Source of the DNA: Gammaproteobacteria bacterium
GTDB taxonomy: Bacteria > Pseudomonadota > Gammaproteobacteria > SZUA-229
Direction of reading: 5' to 3'
Length of the DNA: 64,000 nt
Assembly (NCBI GenBank): GCA_029882355.1
Contig: JAOUKV010000014.1
Span: 1 to 64,000, forward strand
The notes below the pieces were generated by a model, which was given only the letters and a program-made list of their open reading frames with translations, did not search any database and was not told the DNA's origin. Of the stretch, positions 61,267 through 64,000 are shown piece by piece; the first letter of the stretch is position 1; every line of letters starts with the position of its first letter. The translations under genes and the position numbers were made by a program.

Positions 61267-62133
61267 ATGACTAAAAGTATGACCGCTTTTGCGCGTTGCC
61301 AGAATACGACAGCATCCGGCGTCTTAACCTGGGAGCTACGTTCGGTGAATCATCGTTATCTGGATGTGTTCCTGCGGCTGCCAGATGATTTGCGCGGCAT
61401 GGAAGGCCGTTATCGTGAATTAATCAACGCCGGAATGAGTCGAGGAAAGCTGGAATGTAATCTGGTTTTTAGAGCTGAGGCAGCAGTTGAAGGCAGTGTT
61501 GAAATAAATGAGACCTTGGCTAAATCGATGATTCACGCCTGTGAACAGCTGAATGCAACATTGCATCAGTCATCGGTGATCAACGTGGTCGATATTCTGA
61601 AATGGCCGGGCGTGGTGAAACAGGTATCGTTGGATATGAAGCCGGTAGCAGAGGCCAGTGAGGTACTATTGCAACAAGCCCTGGATGAGTTAATGAGTAA
61701 CCGCCAGCGTGAAGGAGAGCGCCTGAACGAACTAATCGTACAGCGTTGCGATGCCGTTGATGGCATCGTCACAGAGGTGCGAAAACAGATGCCCGAGATT
61801 CGCGATAATCATCGCCAAAAAACATTATCACGATTTGAGGAATTAAAGGCAGAACCTGATATGGAGCGATTGGAGCAGGAGCTAGTTTATCTAGTGCAGA
61901 AAATGGATGTCGATGAAGAGCTGGATCGACTGGATGCGCACATCAAAGAGCTGAGAGATGTACTCAATCGTGATGAAGCGGTGGGACGCAGGCTGGATTT
62001 TTTAATGCAGGAGCTACACCGTGAAGCCAATACATTGGGTTCGAAATCAGCGGATATTAGAATGACACAGGCTTCTGTGGAGTTGAAGGTGCTGATCGAG
62101 CAGATGCGCGAGCAGATTCAGAACATTGAGTAA
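61267..62133 (+). CDS. yicC: YicC family endoribonuclease
   Basis: A 288-residue protein of the YicC/YloC family. The opening SMTAFARCQNTTASGVLTWELRSVNHRYLDVFLRLPDDLR, an internal coiled-coil, and the C-terminal VGRRLDFLMQELHREANTLGSKSAD are all conserved. YicC members cleave RNA at the surface of certain mRNAs or sRNAs and are linked with stationary-phase survival. A strong AAGGGGAG ribosome binding site precedes the ATG. Divergent from rph. Confidence 0.95.
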   Translation: MTKSMTAFARCQNTTASGVLTWELRSVNHRYLDVFLRLPDDLRGMEGRYRELINAGMSRGKLECNLVFRAEAAVEGSVEINETLAKSMIHACEQLNATLHQSSVINVVDILKWPGVVKQVSLDMKPVAEASEVLLQQALDELMSNRQREGERLNELIVQRCDAVDGIVTEVRKQMPEIRDNHRQKTLSRFEELKAEPDMERLEQELVYLVQKMDVDEELDRLDAHIKELRDVLNRDEAVGRRLDFLMQELHREANTLGSKSADIRMTQASVELKVLIEQMREQIQNIE

Positions 62134-62147
62134 GCCCGAAATCTCTC

Positions 62148-62429
62148 TTAAAAAGCATCCATCTCGATAAAGGCAACACCGACGCCGTTATCTGAGAGAC
62201 GAACAATAATGGCATCGACTTCAGTTTCGGTATCGTCGTTGAGTGGATTATTGTATTGAATATGGACCATTTCACCTAAGGGGAAATCAGAATGGGAGTC
62301 AGTGGCGAGAAACATGCCACCTTCACTGATATCATGAGTTCGAATGGTTCGGGGTTCAGTGTCCATCAGTGTGAGCATGATTTCGATTTGAATATCATGC
62401 CGCTCGTGTCTGCGATTATTTTCGCTCAT
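62148..62429 (-). CDS. PilZ domain protein
   Basis: A 93-residue protein with the PilZ fold (RRHERHDIQIEIMLTL at residues about 5-20, then THDISEGGMFLATDSH with the D/NxSxxG motif). The N-terminal R-R-H-x-R matches the RxxxR motif that binds cyclic di-GMP, so it is likely a c-di-GMP effector. Two diguanylate cyclases are encoded in this window, but no link is shown. Convergent to yicC. Confidence 0.88.
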   Translation of the reverse strand: MSENNRRHERHDIQIEIMLTLMDTEPRTIRTHDISEGGMFLATDSHSDFPLGEMVHIQYNNPLNDDTETEVDAIIVRLSDNGVGVAFIEMDAF

Positions 62430-62549
62430 AGTATATGCCTTGTGTGTGCTACGGCCTAATCATAACGCGCATTGAGAAAAAAAACAGTCTGTATTAGATA
62501 AAGTTTTTGGATTATATTGTTCAATAAGTCATCAGGGATTAACAGCGAT

Positions 62550-63320
62550 ATGCGATTTATTATCACCATCTTAATAGGGTTTCTATCTACTGCACAATTC
62601 GTGCTGGCCTCTGATCTTGCACGTGAAAAACGTCTTGCCGAGCAAAATGAGGAAATGATCTTTGATGGGGAGGTTCTCTATCTGGATAGTGCGGGTCATG
62701 AGTTTATGAACGTGTATATGGAAACCGAGGCCGAGCAGCTAAAAGGTGCAGTGATCATTTTGCATGGCCGTGGTTTTCATCCAGACTGGAAGAATGTAGT
62801 TAGACCGTTACGTATTGGTCTGGCTGAAAAAGGCTGGAATACACTTTCAATGCAGATGCCCGTGTTGGAAAAAAATGCCAAATATTATGACTATCTACCC
62901 ATCATGCCGGAGGCATTTCCACGCATAGAAGCGGGTATCGATTTTTTAAAAAATGAAGGATTCGAAAACATAATATTGATAGCGCATAGCTGTAGTGTGC
63001 ATATGGTAATGGCATGGCTAGATGCTAAAAGATTTCGTGATATAGATGCATTTATTGGTATTGGCATGGGCGCAACAGATTATCAACAGCCGATAGCCAG
63101 GCCATTGCCGCTGGATCAATTATCAGTGCCGGTTCTTGATGTCTATGGTGCGGAGGAATACCCGGCAGTTGTTAGTGGTGCTGAGCAACGATTAGATTTC
63201 ATTAAGCGGGGCGGTAACATAAAATCTAAACAAGTCATTGTTATGGGTGCCGATCATTATTTTACACAAAAAGATGAAGATCTATTGGAAGTGGTAAGTG
63301 AATGGATGCAAGGATTGTGA
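62550..63320 (+). CDS. DUF3530 family exported alpha/beta hydrolase-like protein
   Basis: A 256-residue protein with an N-terminal signal peptide (ends STAQFVLA). The DUF3530 features are GAVIILHGRGFHPDWKNVVRPLRIGLAEKGWNTLSMQMP, the nucleophile region LIAHSCSVHMVMAWLD (Ser in HSCS) and a terminal IVMGADHYF that places the His. It may be an esterase of the periplasm. Start chosen at MRFIITIL, which gives a clean signal peptide. Its end overlaps the start of the transporter gene. Confidence 0.82.
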   Translation: MRFIITILIGFLSTAQFVLASDLAREKRLAEQNEEMIFDGEVLYLDSAGHEFMNVYMETEAEQLKGAVIILHGRGFHPDWKNVVRPLRIGLAEKGWNTLSMQMPVLEKNAKYYDYLPIMPEAFPRIEAGIDFLKNEGFENIILIAHSCSVHMVMAWLDAKRFRDIDAFIGIGMGATDYQQPIARPLPLDQLSVPVLDVYGAEEYPAVVSGAEQRLDFIKRGGNIKSKQVIVMGADHYFTQKDEDLLEVVSEWMQGL

Positions 63321-64000
63321 TCGATACTAAAAAAGAACAGGCAAACAGTCAGTTTGAATTATTAAAACAAAAGCGATTCCTGCCATTTTTTGTGACGCAG
63401 TTTTTGGGCGCGTTTAATGACAATGTATTCAAAAATGCATTAATTATTCTCATCGCATTTAAAGGTGTTCAGCTAAGTGATGGTGGAGCAAACGTTGATT
63501 TGCTAACTAACCTGAGCGCAGGCTTATTTATTCTTCCCTTCTTTATATTTTCAGCCACTGCGGGTCAGTGGATTGATAAAAAAGAAAAATCACAGTCGAT
63601 ACGTTTCATTAAGTTAATGGAAGTAGTGATTATGCTGGGTGCAGCCTATGCATTTTATGTGGGTGCCATTTATGCGTTGATTGCGCTGTTGTTTTTAATG
63701 GGAATACAGTCGGCTTTTTTTGGTCCAGCAAAATACAGTTATATTCCCCAGCATCTGGATAATACCGAGCTGGTAGCGGGTAACGCACTAGTGCAATCGG
63801 GTACTTTTGTTGCAATATTGATGGGCACCATGATGGGTGGAATACTGGTCGCAGATGATGATGGTCGGCAGTGGGTTGCTATCGTTATTGTGGTGCTTGC
63901 GCTACTGGGTTATCTGTCGAGCCGATATATTCCACATACGCCATCGTTGGAACCTGATCTTAAAATAAACTGGAACCCCTTAACCGAAACCTGGCGCAAT
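63302..64000 (+). CDS. MFS transporter, LplT/Aas N-terminal type (partial)
   Basis: The first 233 codons of a gene that runs off the right edge. It begins with a cytoplasmic segment followed by FLPFFVTQFLGAFNDNVFKNAL, a signature of the LplT-like MFS domain (lysophospholipid transporter) also found at the N-terminus of large Aas-type acyltransferase fusions. Seven or so membrane segments are visible, with FFGPAKYSYIPQHLDNTELVAGNALVQSGTF in between. The start is taken as the ATG at 63302, overlapping the DUF3530 gene by 19 bases; a GTG at 63317 is also possible. Whether the acyltransferase part follows lies off-window. Confidence 0.85.
   Translation, partial: MDARIVIDTKKEQANSQFELLKQKRFLPFFVTQFLGAFNDNVFKNALIILIAFKGVQLSDGGANVDLLTNLSAGLFILPFFIFSATAGQWIDKKEKSQSIRFIKLMEVVIMLGAAYAFYVGAIYALIALLFLMGIQSAFFGPAKYSYIPQHLDNTELVAGNALVQSGTFVAILMGTMMGGILVADDDGRQWVAIVIVVLALLGYLSSRYIPHTPSLEPDLKINWNPLTETWRN

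Overview
The window reads as chromosomal DNA of a free-living gammaproteobacterium with moderate, slightly AT-rich composition. The assignment rests on E. coli-like FadD, MsrA, TrxC, SlyD, RdgB, RNase PH, YicC, YciA and the EF-P paralogue YeiP/EfpL, and on a sucA-sucB-lpd-sucCD block. No rRNA, tRNA or CRISPR array was seen. Genus cannot be set from the sequence alone.

Layout. 0-1.9 kb: the 3' end of an integron-type integrase cut by the window edge, a small hypothetical gene, a membrane J-protein and a DUF924 protein. 1.9-7.3 kb (minus strand): a TRAP transporter operon of the TatT-associated (TPAT) kind running into fadD, which suggests uptake of a hydrophobic carboxylate followed by CoA activation. 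7.3-25 kb: housekeeping and stress genes (SpmA/B-like membrane protein, TrxC, GIY-YIG protein, PilH-like regulator, diguanylate cyclase, a stand-alone EF-G paralogue, UDG, MsrA, YihY, tandem thioredoxin-fold protein, YqhA, SlyD, a SET-domain protein, a CheW-TM-LysM protein, an OsmC-like protein, EfpL) and a complete AmmeMemoRadiSam gene set. 25-33.6 kb: an ExeA-like ATPase, many small conserved-looking unknowns, one protein with 27-residue tandem repeats, a metallo-beta-lactamase-fold hydrolase, a cNMP-GGDEF protein and a Nudix hydrolase.

33.7-42.5 kb: 2-oxoglutarate dehydrogenase, its E3 subunit and succinyl-CoA synthetase, then a membrane fatty acid desaturase. 42.8-47.5 kb: a YjgN-family (DUF898) membrane protein containing a type IV pilin-like stretch, an M48 peptidase, a hybrid histidine kinase and a convergent NarL-type response regulator. 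47.5-55 kb is the most accessory-looking part: four lipoproteins, two of them large and repetitive (Ig-like plus propeller-like; InlB-like repeats plus proprotein-convertase P domains). Repeats with operator-like symmetry lie upstream, and a duplicated 3' end of an alpha/beta hydrolase gene flanks the last lipoprotein. 55-64 kb: the intact hydrolase, YciA thioesterase, FadL-type porin and SGNH esterase lipoprotein, then the rph-rdgB operon, yicC, a PilZ protein, a DUF3530 protein and the start of an LplT/Aas-type transporter.

A recurrent theme is acyl-chain handling: TPAT transporter plus FadD, desaturase, YciA, FadL plus SGNH esterase, and the LplT/Aas-like protein. The least explained items are the TPAT-FadD operon, the CheW-LysM protein, the AmmeMemoRadiSam set, and the regulator-lipoprotein region with its flanking gene-end duplication.
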